From Crocinitomicaceae bacterium (GTDB lineage: Bacteria > Bacteroidota > Bacteroidia > Flavobacteriales_G > Salibacteraceae), in NCBI GenBank assembly GCA_002713215.1, contig PAVO01000019.1:581059-645058 (forward strand): DNA of 64,000 nucleotides, in the 5' to 3' direction. The position numbers and the translations under genes are program-made. Positions within the stretch are counted from its first letter, which is position 1; the number at the start of each line of letters is the position of its first letter. The notes below the pieces were generated by a model, which did no database searches, was not told where the DNA came from, and saw nothing but the letters and a program-made list of their open reading frames with translations. Shown here in pieces: positions 52,101 to 61,265 of the stretch.

Positions 52101-53581
52101 CTTCTGTCGGCAGGTGTATTACCCGCTGTAACTTCAGTCCAGGGTTGTTGAGCAACTCCACCGGTTCCCCAACCAATAGGATCACTATCGCCTGGGAACA
52201 TATAATCTGCTTCAACAGTACCTCCGGAAGCGCTATGCCCGGTTCCACCATATACCATGCGTGAACCATCTCGCCATAAACTTCTTAGGTAGTTATAGTA
52301 TTCTGTTCCTCTTTGTGGATCACCGGTAGTGGATTGATTATTGTTATGGTACAAGAATTTTCTCATTCCAAAACGCTCATTATCAATTATTCCATCACCA
52401 TAACCGATTCCAATTCCCTTGTATGGAATACCAGAATCTGCAATTGCTTCAGAATATTTTAATGTTAGTGGATTGTCTTTACCATCTGCGTCCTGGAATG
52501 GCCCCTGGAAAAAGTCTACTCCAATTGCAGGAGGGATACTACCATAACCGGTGGCGCCTCTACAGTCCTGATCCATGTTATCACCATTGTAGCAGTAACC
52601 TAATCCACGTTGTACATCACAACCAACGTAATCATCTTGCGAACAACCTAAATCAGCATCTACCCATTGTCCGAAATAAGTTTCAGTAAGTGTAAAAGTT
52701 GAACGGTTAACCAATTCATAATTGTAGAAGGTCATGTTGTTAACCTCATCATTGGTAGCAAAAGCAAAAGCCTGTGCTCGAATTTCCATACCAATGGAGG
52801 CTGATCCGGTTTCAGTATGAATATTTCCCTTGTCATTAAATACCCACCAAAGGTTTTGATCACCGTAGATATTTACAATACGTGTTTTACAATCGGCAGA
52901 ATTGTTTAAATCATAAGCTGGGTAATCACCATTGTCAGGGTTATACTCTCCATCATTATCTACATCGATAAAAGGAGCCAGGTTATAATCTTCGTTATAG
53001 GGTGAATAATCTCTACCATGAGCAGGCCATTCTTTTAAGATCTTTGGTGGTGCATAATCAGGAAACAACTCGGCTTGTTTATTGGTTCCGTTAGCAGCAT
53101 CGTCTCTTCCTAACTCAAACCAGGCAACAAAATTTGAAATTTCGGTTCTGGTAGACAGAAAATGTCTGTCATATTCAGAACAAGTTGCTTGAGTAATTTC
53201 GGCATCTGTAGTACTAAGCGGGCCAGTCCAAAAATCTTGCCCACCAGACCGGAAACGTTGTGCAGCAACTTTTAATTGCCCGGAAACATCCCGTCCACCT
53301 AACCACAGCGCTCCAGAAAACAACGCAGTATGCCCAGAGTTTTTTGGAATTTCATATTGTGCTGAGGTAAAATCCCACCACATATCACCACCGGTTTGAA
53401 TAAGTGCTTTCGTATTGTTTATATCCAATTCATTGGCAGATGCTGCAGGCAAACAGTTAGCCGCTAAACTTCCATTAGGCTTTTTGCCACCCCTGCTACC
53501 ACTATCTGGTCCAACATGGGAAAACGCAACTGTATAAGTTACAAAAACCGCTGCTACTGATAAAAATAGTTTCTTAGTCAT
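49100..53581 (-). CDS. Large T9SS-type surface protein, paralogue B (1,493 aa)
   Basis: A tandem paralogue of the protein at 42309, of nearly identical length and domain order, with long stretches of identical sequence in the N-terminal third (for example NIYGDQNLWWVFNDKGNIHT) and the C-terminal tail (KWMGVMRPVDLDNF). The signal peptide is MTKKLFLSVAAVFVTYTVAFS. The middle part (about 950-1,100) diverges most. The C-terminal domain has RVVPNPYYAYSQYESDKLDN and GVYIFHVEA, an Ig-like sorting fold. It lies 27 bases downstream of the TonB-dependent receptor and upstream of the PorV-family gene, which suggests an operon of receptor, surface protein and PorV-type protein. Function unknown. Confidence 0.82.
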   Translation of the reverse strand: MTKKLFLSVAAVFVTYTVAFSHVGPDSGSRGGKKPNGSLAANCLPAASANELDINNTKALIQTGGDMWWDFTSAQYEIPKNSGHTALFSGALWLGGRDVSGQLKVAAQRFRSGGQDFWTGPLSTTDAEITQATCSEYDRHFLSTRTEISNFVAWFELGRDDAANGTNKQAELFPDYAPPKILKEWPAHGRDYSPYNEDYNLAPFIDVDNDGEYNPDNGDYPAYDLNNSADCKTRIVNIYGDQNLWWVFNDKGNIHTETGSASIGMEIRAQAFAFATNDEVNNMTFYNYELVNRSTFTLTETYFGQWVDADLGCSQDDYVGCDVQRGLGYCYNGDNMDQDCRGATGYGSIPPAIGVDFFQGPFQDADGKDNPLTLKYSEAIADSGIPYKGIGIGYGDGIIDNERFGMRKFLYHNNNQSTTGDPQRGTEYYNYLRSLWRDGSRMVYGGTGHSASGGTVEADYMFPGDSDPIGWGTGGVAQQPWTEVTAGNTPADRRFMQSAGPFILQPGAVNNITVGVVWARATNGDNLSSVESMRIADDKTQALFDNCFQLLNGPDAPDLFVEELENELILILENRIISNNYNEGYTEQDATIIPPIEDSLTSEEEKEYKTYRFQGYQIFQVADNTVGANDLKDISKARLIAQVDIKDSVSRIVNFKFDEDLNASVPTMEVDGENKGISKSFRVTQDAFADGDNKLINHKAYYFMALSYANNPNSQDKAYLGSRKGTSGSIKPVKGIPHNVQLQNNGTILRSQYGDGVEITRIEGSGNGGNALQLKQKTIDKILADGKADTLEYVKGAGPVEITVVDPLKVKPGNFTLWFQDSTTNGDLSDAYWMITSDQLKDTIVSTANIKVGTETIILDLGLSFRIGQSDAPGSKSNRNTDQGILSVSFEYQDSSSQWLTGVPDVDGTTMLNWILCGSQATQDAAGSRIDESAYDDWNYYQNERSDGSFEKQGVGMDDGQIWEQQLFGTVAPVRLAAHKTPNGPVPGYLNALVQHQGRTPNDLRHYLWLYDYNVLADSNTQDPFYELAIDSINQLNFLSSVDVVFTSDKSKWTRCPVFEMRDSLHETDGNAIRGQLRDAPSVDKDGNPAAAGAVASDNPNDPAFIGPRGMGWFPGYAINLETGERLNMGFGEDSWLVAENGRDMLWNPTSKLTEGPANEIRAGGMHVIYIFRNNEIEDEIFNADMCDTNRLFSGTPFPFYNLEQNKPENRMPAYDNGKFIYEKMKDVQGYLTRISVTDNADVEKHNNAMSVFRAGMYNIFPLLAPNQELLKTDVTVKIRMNRPYRNKGAGSEYVSYGKSLEVGQDYYVNAGPIKTYNKAGDEIVYYTGQHFTAADGLWFPEYKNPKLGGNDSVNVVMKAINGGRPLYNFSTSDIAASFNNTGILEGLLGEIRVVPNPYYAYSQYESDKLDNRIKIINLPKTCNVRIYTVNGTLVRTLKKDDDSITYLEWDLKNQYRVPVASGVYIFHVEAPGIGETVLKWMGVMRPVDLDNF

Positions 53582-53608
53582 AATCTTAACCTTCTAATAT
53601 CAATTCTT

Positions 53609-56600
53609 TTAAAATGCCACTCTAATACCCAAGCGTGTTTGTCTTGGAATATTATAATTAGTAGCTCTTGCTGTTTTCATGGAGTACTGCTCGGTAAATG
53701 ATTGTGTATCATTTTGTCCCTGGATGTCCGCAGCCCAGGTTGGATCATTTAAATATCCATCATCTTCTGGGTCACCTGTATAACGATACACACCAGTAAT
53801 GTTTTTGGTATTAAGCAGATTTAGAATTTGCAAATACACTGTGCAGTCCAATTTTTTATCTTTTTCTTTCCCAACCTTTAGAGTAAAATCTTTGTCAAAC
53901 CTTGCATCCAGTCTAAAGCTCCAAGGCAATCTATTTCCGTTAATATTACCCTTTATCAATGCGGTACCAGTATTTTGTGTATACCCTGTTCCTGTTGAAT
54001 TAACCTGCCCTGAATAAGGTACACCAGAACCAACGTTGGCAGTTAGGTTAAACCCAAACCGATTAAGGACCTGACGATCCCAAAGAACTGGACCATTATA
54101 ATCTTTACCTTCTCCATATCGGAAGTCGAAGATACCCGTAATAGTATGTCTCTGGTCAAATGAATATGGAGATGTTACTTTCAAATTATCTTTTCCTGCA
54201 TTGATTAACGAAAGTGCAGTAGTTTGATTAGATCCGGTACCTTCGGCAAACTGTAATGTGTAAGAGGCTTTTAACGATACATTACCGGTACGTCTTAGGT
54301 CGTAAGAAATAGTAACTCCCTTTACGGTACCAAAATCAACATTGTCATAAGTGGTATACGCTCTTGGGTAAGCTTGTTTTCTTCTTACCACCTGAATCTG
54401 ATCCCTCATTTCACGGTAAAATCCGGCAATTTTGATTGCACTAGATTGAGAAAGTTTTTGCTGGAATCCAATCTCATAATCGATTGTTTTTTCAGCTCTC
54501 AAATTTGGGTTACTTCTACGGGCGGTACCTGAGGTTGAAGATAGGTATAAATAGTCTGTGGGATCCAATCTTTCAAAACCACCGGTTGGTCTTTTAGTCA
54601 ATATATCGTAGTGTGCAAAGAAATTGGCTTCGTCCGAAATAGGGAAGGAGAAGGCAATTCTGGGCATAAAATTGGTCTGAGGTTTATAGTCTTCAAATCC
54701 GTCAACATTCAATTGACTGGAATTGGTTCTTTCTTTATCAACCAAAAGTGGAGCAATACCTGCAGAAGTAGCAATTAAATCTGGGTTACTAATTTCCACC
54801 CCTTCTGCATTATACCAGGTATCCCCATTTCTAAATCCATTAATAGAAGTTGGGTTTTTGATGTCATCAACGTAAACCACATAATCACTTCCAATATTAT
54901 CTGGGATTACATACTCTCGAATACCATGTTCAGTTAAATCTTCTCCAGCCTTAACGGTTGGAAAAAGAACGTATGGATCTTTAAGTACTTTTTGATTTGC
55001 GTCGAAGCGGTCAACCCTTAAACCAACATTGAAAATAAGATCGTTAATTGAAAATTTGTCTTGAATATAACCGGCAATATAAATGGGTCTAAACGCATCG
55101 ATCGGACGTGTATAGTTACCGTATTTATCTCTTTGGTTAAAGAATTCATCGAGTGTACTTCCTTTGGCTTTGTTGCCATAAGGGTCATATCCATAATAGC
55201 CCACAACTCCAGCACCGTTATTAAGAAGCTCATCTGCACTGAAATAATTAATTCTCAACTGGCTAGGGTCTAAATTGTCAAAATCAATAAAATCGTTTCC
55301 ATCAGCGTCATAACCCTCTAAAGATTGTCGTAGATTGAAGTCGAAATAGGACTGTGCATCTTCATTACTATATTCTCCAGGTGCAGCATTTAATCTAGAA
55401 TATGTATAAGACGGATCTCCCGGTTGATTGTCTAAGAACTGAACCGTAGGATTTGAAAAATCTAATTGCGACAGGTGGTTATTCGTATACTGTCGTCCCA
55501 GTCCCCAAAGCCCATTAACTCCGTTAGGTGAAGCTGTAAAAGACCGGTCAATTCGTTGTTCCCATTCGAAACCTACTTTAAGCTCGTGATCTCCTATATC
55601 AACCGCACCCTGAGCCGAAATTCTGTATTGGTTCCTTTCGTTTTCGTTATAACGATTTGATCTTACACCTGGAACCCTCCAAATGTTGTATGACTCTCCT
55701 GGTGCATCACCGTTAAACAGTGCTCCATTGGTTTGCATAGCCGTACGTTCACTCAAAAATTCATTTTGTTTTATCCCCGCATTTTGATTAGGGTCAAAGT
55801 ATTCAGGCCTATTTGCCTTAACTGGATCAAATTTTGGATTTTCCTGATTCGCAGGGTCTTCATAACCTTCCCAACCAAATAGTCGGTAATAGTTAGCCGT
55901 ATAGTTGGTTGCTTCAGGGTTTACACTACCGGGAGTAAACCCAATTAGTGTATCTTCAAAAGTTTGGTGAATGTAACCGAGTTTTTGAGAATTAGGGTCT
56001 GTACCATACGCGTAACTTTCGGTTTGATAGGTCTTAAATTTTCCAACATATCCATAATTCCATAGATTATCTTTATGCTCTGCATCCTGAGTTACTTGTC
56101 GTCTATGTGTATAATCAAACTGTAAACTGTAGAACCCGTTACTTATTATGGAAGATTTAGAACCATCTTCTCCCTGATTGTTAAATCGTTGAGTAAAACG
56201 CGCATAACCTCTGTAAGTATTTTCATTTCTCTTTGGATTATTCTGCCAGTTCATTAACATACCTGGATAAAGGTTCAGAGGGTTAGTACCATCACCGTAG
56301 TTACTCATATTTTCATCTCTCCATCCATACTGCCCACCGAACGTTAAATTCGCGTTTTTACCTGTATTAACTTCAAGCTTAGCATTCACGTTAACTAAAT
56401 GCCTTTGCGCGTTGGGCTTGTATTTAGTATTCTCATAATCATTCATTCTCAAAAACTCAGCGTTTTTCGCTGTACCCGACCCGGTTGGGTGAGGCCTTAG
56501 AGGATCATTTATGAGATTGGTTTGTACATCATCTTTCAACTTCCAGTTGCCCAAATGAGATGGTCTTGGGTCAGCAATAAAATTGTAGTTACCTGCAAGG

Positions 56601-57463
56601 AAGAAACCCAGTAAAGGATCCGTTTTTTTATTGGCACTGTCTTTTTTCCATACCAATGGACCCATTGCTGTAAACTCAATTAGGTTGTATGCATAAGGAT
56701 CAAGCCCAATGTGTTTCTTTTCATTGAATCGATACCCGGAAGTAACATATTCTACACTTCCTGCATACTCCCTTGCGGCTCCCTTTGTGGTAATGCTAAT
56801 AATACCCCCGGTTGCATCCCCGTATTGGGCAGGAATACCTCCAAGCATCACCGAAACCTGTTCAATGGCTGACTGTGGTAGAGAGTTAGCTCCGCCTCTT
56901 ACTTTAATACCATCAATGTAATAATAGTTAGCATCTTGACGGGCACCCCTAACGTTCATGTCACCGTTGTTAGCTATGTATACACCTCCAACCTGCTGTG
57001 CAACTCCCGCGGCTGAACGTGTTGCCATTCTATCAATTTCTTCTGAGGTCATAGTACCTCCTGAAGTAGTGTTATCCTTATCAATTAAAGGAACCGTATA
57101 TTCAACAACCTCAAAAGCTTCCATCTCAATGGCCGTGGTGGTCATTTTAACATCCTGAAACGTAATCTTATCACCAGTTACCAATACGCCCTGAATTAAT
57201 ATGGGCTTATACCCAACAAACTTCACCTTAATATCATACTTACCAGGAGGGAGTGATTTGATCATGTACTTTCCATCAAAATCTGTGGTACCTCCGGTAA
57301 CTAAATTTCCATTTTGTTCAATGGCAACATTTACAAAAGGAAGTGGATCTCCGGTCTCGGTGTCAATTACCTTTCCTTTAATACTACCCTGACCAACCTG
57401 CGAATACGCAAATGTCACGAAGGCTAAAGATGCCAGTGATATGGCGAATAATCTCTTCAACAT
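53609..57463 (-). CDS. TonB-dependent receptor with N-terminal carboxypeptidase-like domain
   Basis: A 1,284-residue outer-membrane receptor. A signal peptide (MLKRLFAISLASLAFVTFAYS) is followed by a carboxypeptidase-regulatory-like domain (about 24-105; GSIKGKVIDTETGDPLPFVN), a plug domain (SGGTMTSEEIDRMATRSAAG to GGANSLPQSAIEQVSVMLGG) and a large 22-strand-type barrel ending RQTRLGIRVAF with a terminal aromatic residue. This is a long member of the family. No SusD-like partner is adjacent, so the receptor is not a typical SusCD pair; instead the next gene is a large surface protein. It likely imports, or assists in handling, a polymer or metal chelate using TonB energy. Confidence 0.92.
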   Translation of the reverse strand: MLKRLFAISLASLAFVTFAYSQVGQGSIKGKVIDTETGDPLPFVNVAIEQNGNLVTGGTTDFDGKYMIKSLPPGKYDIKVKFVGYKPILIQGVLVTGDKITFQDVKMTTTAIEMEAFEVVEYTVPLIDKDNTTSGGTMTSEEIDRMATRSAAGVAQQVGGVYIANNGDMNVRGARQDANYYYIDGIKVRGGANSLPQSAIEQVSVMLGGIPAQYGDATGGIISITTKGAAREYAGSVEYVTSGYRFNEKKHIGLDPYAYNLIEFTAMGPLVWKKDSANKKTDPLLGFFLAGNYNFIADPRPSHLGNWKLKDDVQTNLINDPLRPHPTGSGTAKNAEFLRMNDYENTKYKPNAQRHLVNVNAKLEVNTGKNANLTFGGQYGWRDENMSNYGDGTNPLNLYPGMLMNWQNNPKRNENTYRGYARFTQRFNNQGEDGSKSSIISNGFYSLQFDYTHRRQVTQDAEHKDNLWNYGYVGKFKTYQTESYAYGTDPNSQKLGYIHQTFEDTLIGFTPGSVNPEATNYTANYYRLFGWEGYEDPANQENPKFDPVKANRPEYFDPNQNAGIKQNEFLSERTAMQTNGALFNGDAPGESYNIWRVPGVRSNRYNENERNQYRISAQGAVDIGDHELKVGFEWEQRIDRSFTASPNGVNGLWGLGRQYTNNHLSQLDFSNPTVQFLDNQPGDPSYTYSRLNAAPGEYSNEDAQSYFDFNLRQSLEGYDADGNDFIDFDNLDPSQLRINYFSADELLNNGAGVVGYYGYDPYGNKAKGSTLDEFFNQRDKYGNYTRPIDAFRPIYIAGYIQDKFSINDLIFNVGLRVDRFDANQKVLKDPYVLFPTVKAGEDLTEHGIREYVIPDNIGSDYVVYVDDIKNPTSINGFRNGDTWYNAEGVEISNPDLIATSAGIAPLLVDKERTNSSQLNVDGFEDYKPQTNFMPRIAFSFPISDEANFFAHYDILTKRPTGGFERLDPTDYLYLSSTSGTARRSNPNLRAEKTIDYEIGFQQKLSQSSAIKIAGFYREMRDQIQVVRRKQAYPRAYTTYDNVDFGTVKGVTISYDLRRTGNVSLKASYTLQFAEGTGSNQTTALSLINAGKDNLKVTSPYSFDQRHTITGIFDFRYGEGKDYNGPVLWDRQVLNRFGFNLTANVGSGVPYSGQVNSTGTGYTQNTGTALIKGNINGNRLPWSFRLDARFDKDFTLKVGKEKDKKLDCTVYLQILNLLNTKNITGVYRYTGDPEDDGYLNDPTWAADIQGQNDTQSFTEQYSMKTARATNYNIPRQTRLGIRVAF

Positions 57464-57633
57464 ATTACTTTGATTATGTTATAAACTCCTAAATGAAGCG
57501 AATTAAAGGCGGTAAAGATATAAATAAACTAATACGTTTTGAATATTTAACAACAGGCGCGTACACCTTGTTATCAAACGGTTTTTATAGGATTTTAACT
57601 GGTTGAAAATGGGCCGGTTAACTTATTTTATCT

Positions 57634-57969
57634 TTATGATTTTTTTCTAAAAATTGTCTTCAACCAAATGGTTGTATTTCGCCACCATCGATTTAGAAAA
57701 AACTCTCGCTTATTTTGATTGATTTTTTTTGATCGTTTTTTGTTTTTTTTCATCCTTTTTTTGACGGCTTTCGATTGGTTTTTTAGATGCTGCTGCCGTA
57801 GTTCTTCCGATACATCAACTGATTCTTCATTTTGTTTTTGCTTTGTCTTTTTTAGCTCTTTGGTCCTTTTTTTCATTTTTCGCGAGGTCGGAGCCTTATT
57901 CTGGGAATAAGTAACAGTTGGTTGACCCATTAGAAAAATTAAAACGAAGAGAAATACCCGTAAATGCAT
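57634..57969 (-). CDS. Small lysine-rich secreted protein
   Basis: A 111-residue protein with a signal peptide (MHLRVFLFVLIFLMGQPTVTYSQ). The mature part is extremely basic (runs such as RKMKKRTKELKKTKQKQ and KKRMKKNKKRSKK), with a C-terminal WWRNTTIWLKTIFRKK. There is no cysteine or family motif. A charged, probably unstructured protein outside the cytoplasm may bind nucleic acid, lipopolysaccharide or other polyanions, but this is a guess. It diverges from the lipoprotein gene at 57999, with only 29 bases between the two starts. Confidence 0.6.
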   Translation of the reverse strand: MHLRVFLFVLIFLMGQPTVTYSQNKAPTSRKMKKRTKELKKTKQKQNEESVDVSEELRQQHLKNQSKAVKKRMKKNKKRSKKINQNKREFFLNRWWRNTTIWLKTIFRKKS

Positions 57970-57998
57970 TGTACCTTTGTGACTTGCGAATTTAATAG

Positions 57999-58427
57999 AT
58001 GAAGTTAAAGATTATATCATGCGCCTTGTTGCTTTTAAGTTTTTTTTCATGCAATAAGGATCAGAATCAGGATATTTATACAACCATTCCCAATGTTGAA
58101 GTGGATTTGTATTTAAACCTCAATGAACCAGCTAATTACAATTTAACTATTGTCGGCGGTTGGAGGTATATGTCCGGAGGGTCCAGAGGGTTAATCATAT
58201 ATAGAGGGCAGGATCAGTTTTATGCTTATGATCGTCATACACCACACAATTCAGATGAATCTTGTGCGGTAGTTTCTGTGGATTCAACCAATTTTTTTGC
58301 TGTTGATGCTTGTACAGGGTCCAGGTTTCTACTGGCCAATGGAACTGTTGTTGATGGAAGTGCTACCATTCCTTTAAAACAATACAGAACATCGCTGGTT
58401 TCAGATGTACTTCGGGTTTATAACTAA
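57999..58427 (+). CDS. Hypothetical lipoprotein
   Basis: A 142-residue protein with a lipoprotein signal (MKLKIISCALLLLSFFSC, lipid on Cys18) and a small beta-rich domain (YNLTIVGGWRYMSGGSRGLI, YRGQDQFYAYDRHTPHNSDE). It contains two cysteines in the mature chain (ESCAVV, DACTGS), which could pair. The pattern with a glycine-rich first strand and the closing DGSATIPLKQYRTSLVSDVL resembles small Bacteroidota Rieske-like or beta-sandwich lipoproteins, but the metal ligands of Rieske proteins are not complete. Function unknown. A terminator shared with the convergent ahcY follows. Confidence 0.65.
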   Translation: MKLKIISCALLLLSFFSCNKDQNQDIYTTIPNVEVDLYLNLNEPANYNLTIVGGWRYMSGGSRGLIIYRGQDQFYAYDRHTPHNSDESCAVVSVDSTNFFAVDACTGSRFLLANGTVVDGSATIPLKQYRTSLVSDVLRVYN

Positions 58428-58453
58428 AAAAGGAGGGTAATTACCCTCCTTTT
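58428..58453. terminator. Bidirectional terminator between convergent genes
   Basis: A perfect 13-bp palindrome (AAAAGGAGGGTAA / TTACCCTCCTTTT) directly after the lipoprotein stop and 24 bases from the ahcY stop; T runs on both strands allow it to serve both genes. Confidence 0.85.
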
Positions 58454-58476
58454 CAATAGTGATATTTTAAAGTAAA

Positions 58477-59796
58477 TTAATACCTGTAGTGTTCCGGCTT
58501 GTAAGGACCTTCTACTGAAACTCCAATATACTCGGCCTGATCGGGTCGAAGTTCTGTTAATTCAACTCCGATTTTTGCAAGATGAAGTTTTGCTACTTTC
58601 TCATCCAGGTGTTTTGGTAGCATGTAAACATCATTATCGTAGTTCTCACTTCTTGTCCATAGTTCGATTTGAGCCAAAGTTTGATTAGTAAATGAATTAC
58701 TCATCACGAATGAAGGGTGGCCCGTAGCACATCCTAAATTCACCAATCTACCTTCAGCCAAAATAATGATGTCATTGCCATTTACATTATAGATGTCAAC
58801 TTGAGGCTTCACGGTAACTTTGGTTGATCCGTGGTTCTCAATTAACCAGGCCATGTCAATTTCATTGTCGAAGTGACCTATGTTACAAACAATGGTTTTG
58901 TCCTTCATGCCTTCAAAGTGGCGACCTTGAATAATGTCTTTGTTACCAGTTGTGGTAACCAGAATATCGGCTTCGCCAACTACAGTCTCCAATCGCTTAA
59001 CAGCAAATCCATCCATTGCTGCCTGCAAAGCACAAATTGGATCAATTTCAGTTACAATAACACGAGCTCCAGCACCCCTTAATGAAGCAGCAGAACCTTT
59101 TCCTACATCACCGTATCCACAAACAACTGCAACTTTTCCAGCCAACATTACGTCAGTTGCTCTTCGAATAGAGTCAACCAAACTTTCTTTACAACCGTAT
59201 TTATTATCGAATTTAGATTTAGTAACCGAGTCATTCACGTTAATGGCAGGCATTACCAAGGTTCCATTCTTCTTTCTATCATAAAGTCTGTGTACTCCAG
59301 TAGTAGTTTCTTCAGAAAGTCCCTTAATGTCCTTGGTCAATTCCGGGAATCGATCAAAAACCATATTGGTCAGGTCACCACCATCATCAAGAATCATGTT
59401 CAATGGTTGACCATCTTTAAAAGCAAACAACGTTTGCTCGATGCACCAGTCAAATTCTTCTTCAGTCATTCCCTTCCACGCATAGACAGGAACTCCTGTT
59501 GCGGCAATAGCGGCAGCCGCTTGGTCCTGAGTAGAAAAAATATTACAAGAAGACCACGTAACATCTGCTCCTAACTCCACTAAAGTTTCAATTAACACAG
59601 CAGTTTGAATCGTCATATGAAGACAACCGGCTATTCTAGCACCTTTTAAAGGTTTAGAATCACCATATTCATCTCGAAGCGACATAAGCCCAGGCATTTC
59701 GGCCTCTGCAAGTTTTATTTCTTTTCGACCCCAATCGGCCAATGAAATGTCCTTTACTTTGTATTTTGGTCTAGTTTCAGTATTTGTATTTTCCAT
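58477..59796 (-). CDS. ahcY: Adenosylhomocysteinase (SAH hydrolase)
   Basis: A 439-residue NAD-dependent enzyme that splits S-adenosylhomocysteine into homocysteine and adenosine, closing the methyl cycle. The start is the ATG at 59796 ([18 protein letters not shown]); an in-frame ATG 10 codons upstream is less likely. Motifs include [35 protein letters not shown], the NAD-binding [26 protein letters not shown] and the C-terminal PYKPEHYRY with the conserved Lys and Tyr. The length is normal. A promoter element precedes it. Confidence 0.97.
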   Translation of the reverse strand: MENTNTETRPKYKVKDISLADWGRKEIKLAEAEMPGLMSLRDEYGDSKPLKGARIAGCLHMTIQTAVLIETLVELGADVTWSSCNIFSTQDQAAAAIAATGVPVYAWKGMTEEEFDWCIEQTLFAFKDGQPLNMILDDGGDLTNMVFDRFPELTKDIKGLSEETTTGVHRLYDRKKNGTLVMPAINVNDSVTKSKFDNKYGCKESLVDSIRRATDVMLAGKVAVVCGYGDVGKGSAASLRGAGARVIVTEIDPICALQAAMDGFAVKRLETVVGEADILVTTTGNKDIIQGRHFEGMKDKTIVCNIGHFDNEIDMAWLIENHGSTKVTVKPQVDIYNVNGNDIIILAEGRLVNLGCATGHPSFVMSNSFTNQTLAQIELWTRSENYDNDVYMLPKHLDEKVAKLHLAKIGVELTELRPDQAEYIGVSVEGPYKPEHYRY

Positions 59797-59823
59797 TATG
59801 TTTTTTTTCAAAAAAATCGCCTG

Positions 59824-59831
59824 CAAAAGTA
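59824..59831 (-). promoter_or_regulatory. Bacteroidota-type -7 promoter element before ahcY
   Basis: On the minus strand TACTTTTG matches TAnnTTTG, 27 bases upstream of the ahcY ATG. An ATTG is present about 15 bases further upstream, shorter than the usual spacing of about 19. Confidence 0.55.
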
Positions 59832-59879
59832 ACGATATTCATCCTTCAATTATAACATTCGTTTAATCTTAAAGGAAAT

Positions 59880-60521
59880 ATGCCAGTACATTACATAAAA
59901 GAGATAAATGCGGGGTTACGAATTGGGCTTTGGAAGATTGAGGAATCTACGAAAAACCTTTACGATAGGACGATTTTGAATCATGAAGAACGAAGCAAGT
60001 TCACCGGATTTACCAACGATCGAAGAAAAAGAGAGTGGTTGGCTACACGGTGTTTACTCCAGCAAATGTTACCAGAGGTTACAATACAATATTGTGAAAA
60101 CGGAAAGCCATCATTAAATAAAGCCGGGCCTTATATTTCACTTTCGCACACAAGAGGCTGGGTTCTGGTTGTACTGTCAGACAAAAATGGGGTAGGTTGT
60201 GATATAGAAATTATGTCTCCAAAGGTGCTACGCATTAAAGATAAATTTGCATCTGATCAGGAACAGCACCTTGCCGAAAATCATAATTCAAAATTGGCAT
60301 ATTATACATTAATTTGGTCTGCCAAGGAAGCTATATACAAACAGAAATTTCATGAAGAATTTCTTGAGTTCAAAACTCAGATTTCGATTATTCCTGAAAA
60401 TGAATTAGATAAAGAAGGCATGTTAACAGCTGAAGTGTCAATGCTTAAGGGAAAGAAGTCAATTAAACTAAACTATTTGGTTGCCGACGAATACGTGTTG
60501 GTTTATACCTTGAATGATTAA
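59880..60521 (+). CDS. 4'-phosphopantetheinyl transferase superfamily protein
   Basis: A 213-residue Sfp-type enzyme that transfers phosphopantetheine from CoA to a serine on carrier proteins. The metal-binding motif is GCDIEIM (Asp108, Glu110) and the second motif WSAKEAIYK (Glu150, Lys149). The N-terminal subdomain includes RREWLATRCLLQQML-like residues (KREWLATRCLL at about 50-60) and ISLSHTRGWV. Targets could be an acyl carrier protein or an unlinked biosynthetic enzyme; no polyketide or peptide synthase is in the window. It begins an operon with two downstream genes (nine-base gap, then none). Confidence 0.92.
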   Translation: MPVHYIKEINAGLRIGLWKIEESTKNLYDRTILNHEERSKFTGFTNDRRKREWLATRCLLQQMLPEVTIQYCENGKPSLNKAGPYISLSHTRGWVLVVLSDKNGVGCDIEIMSPKVLRIKDKFASDQEQHLAENHNSKLAYYTLIWSAKEAIYKQKFHEEFLEFKTQISIIPENELDKEGMLTAEVSMLKGKKSIKLNYLVADEYVLVYTLND

Positions 60522-60530
60522 TATTGCAAG

Positions 60531-61265
60531 ATGCTGCTTAACAAATTCATTCAATTTAAAACTTCTGGCCAGAAAGGCCTGGCAGTGCTTATTGACCCTG
60601 ATAAGGCAGATTCGAAGGGTTTAATAAAGCGCATTGAATTGGCTCAGCAATGTTCCGTTGATTTTATTTTCCTAGGTGGAAGTATGGTTAATGGGAATGA
60701 GATTGGTGAGGTAATAGATTTAATTAGAGCATATTGTAGTATTCCGGTTGTTTTGTTTCCCGGTAGTTCCTTACAGCTTAACGAGAAGGCTGATGCCGTG
60801 CTCTTTCTCTCATTAATATCTGGCCGGAACCCGGAGTATCTCATTGGAAATCATGTAACCGTTGCACCCTACCTAAAAAAAATGGGGGTAGAAGTATTGC
60901 CGACGGGTTACATGTTGGTTGATGGTGGTGTGCAAACCACAGCTTCTTACATTAGTAATTCAACACCATTGCCCAATAATAAACCCATGATAGCTCAAGC
61001 CACTGCTTTGGCTGGTGAGATGCTTGGTATGAAGCTTATATATATGGATGCTGGTAGTGGTGCTATGAATCCAATTGCTAAAGAACTAATTGAGTCGGTG
61101 GCCGGCCAAATTGATTGTCCCTTAATTGTTGGGGGCGGAATAACGAATGAAGAACAATTGTTGTCAGCATATAAGGCTGGGGCGGATATTGTTGTTGTCG
61201 GTAATGCCATAGAACAAAACGCCGAGTTGATTGAACGATTGACGGATGAAAAATTAAAGTATTGA
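60531..61265 (+). CDS. Geranylgeranylglyceryl/heptaprenylglyceryl phosphate synthase
   Basis: A 244-residue TIM-barrel prenyltransferase that joins glycerol-1-phosphate to a polyprenyl diphosphate through an ether bond. Family motifs are GLAVLIDPDKAD, FIFLGGSMVNGNE, VVLFPGSS, LIYMDAGSGAM, VGGGITNEEQ and the phosphate-binding DIVVVGNAIEQ. This enzyme class, first known from archaea, also exists in Bacteroidota (group II), where the product and its purpose are only partly understood. The chain length of the prenyl donor cannot be predicted here. It is translationally linked with the neighbours. Confidence 0.92.
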   Translation: MLLNKFIQFKTSGQKGLAVLIDPDKADSKGLIKRIELAQQCSVDFIFLGGSMVNGNEIGEVIDLIRAYCSIPVVLFPGSSLQLNEKADAVLFLSLISGRNPEYLIGNHVTVAPYLKKMGVEVLPTGYMLVDGGVQTTASYISNSTPLPNNKPMIAQATALAGEMLGMKLIYMDAGSGAMNPIAKELIESVAGQIDCPLIVGGGITNEEQLLSAYKAGADIVVVGNAIEQNAELIERLTDEKLKY

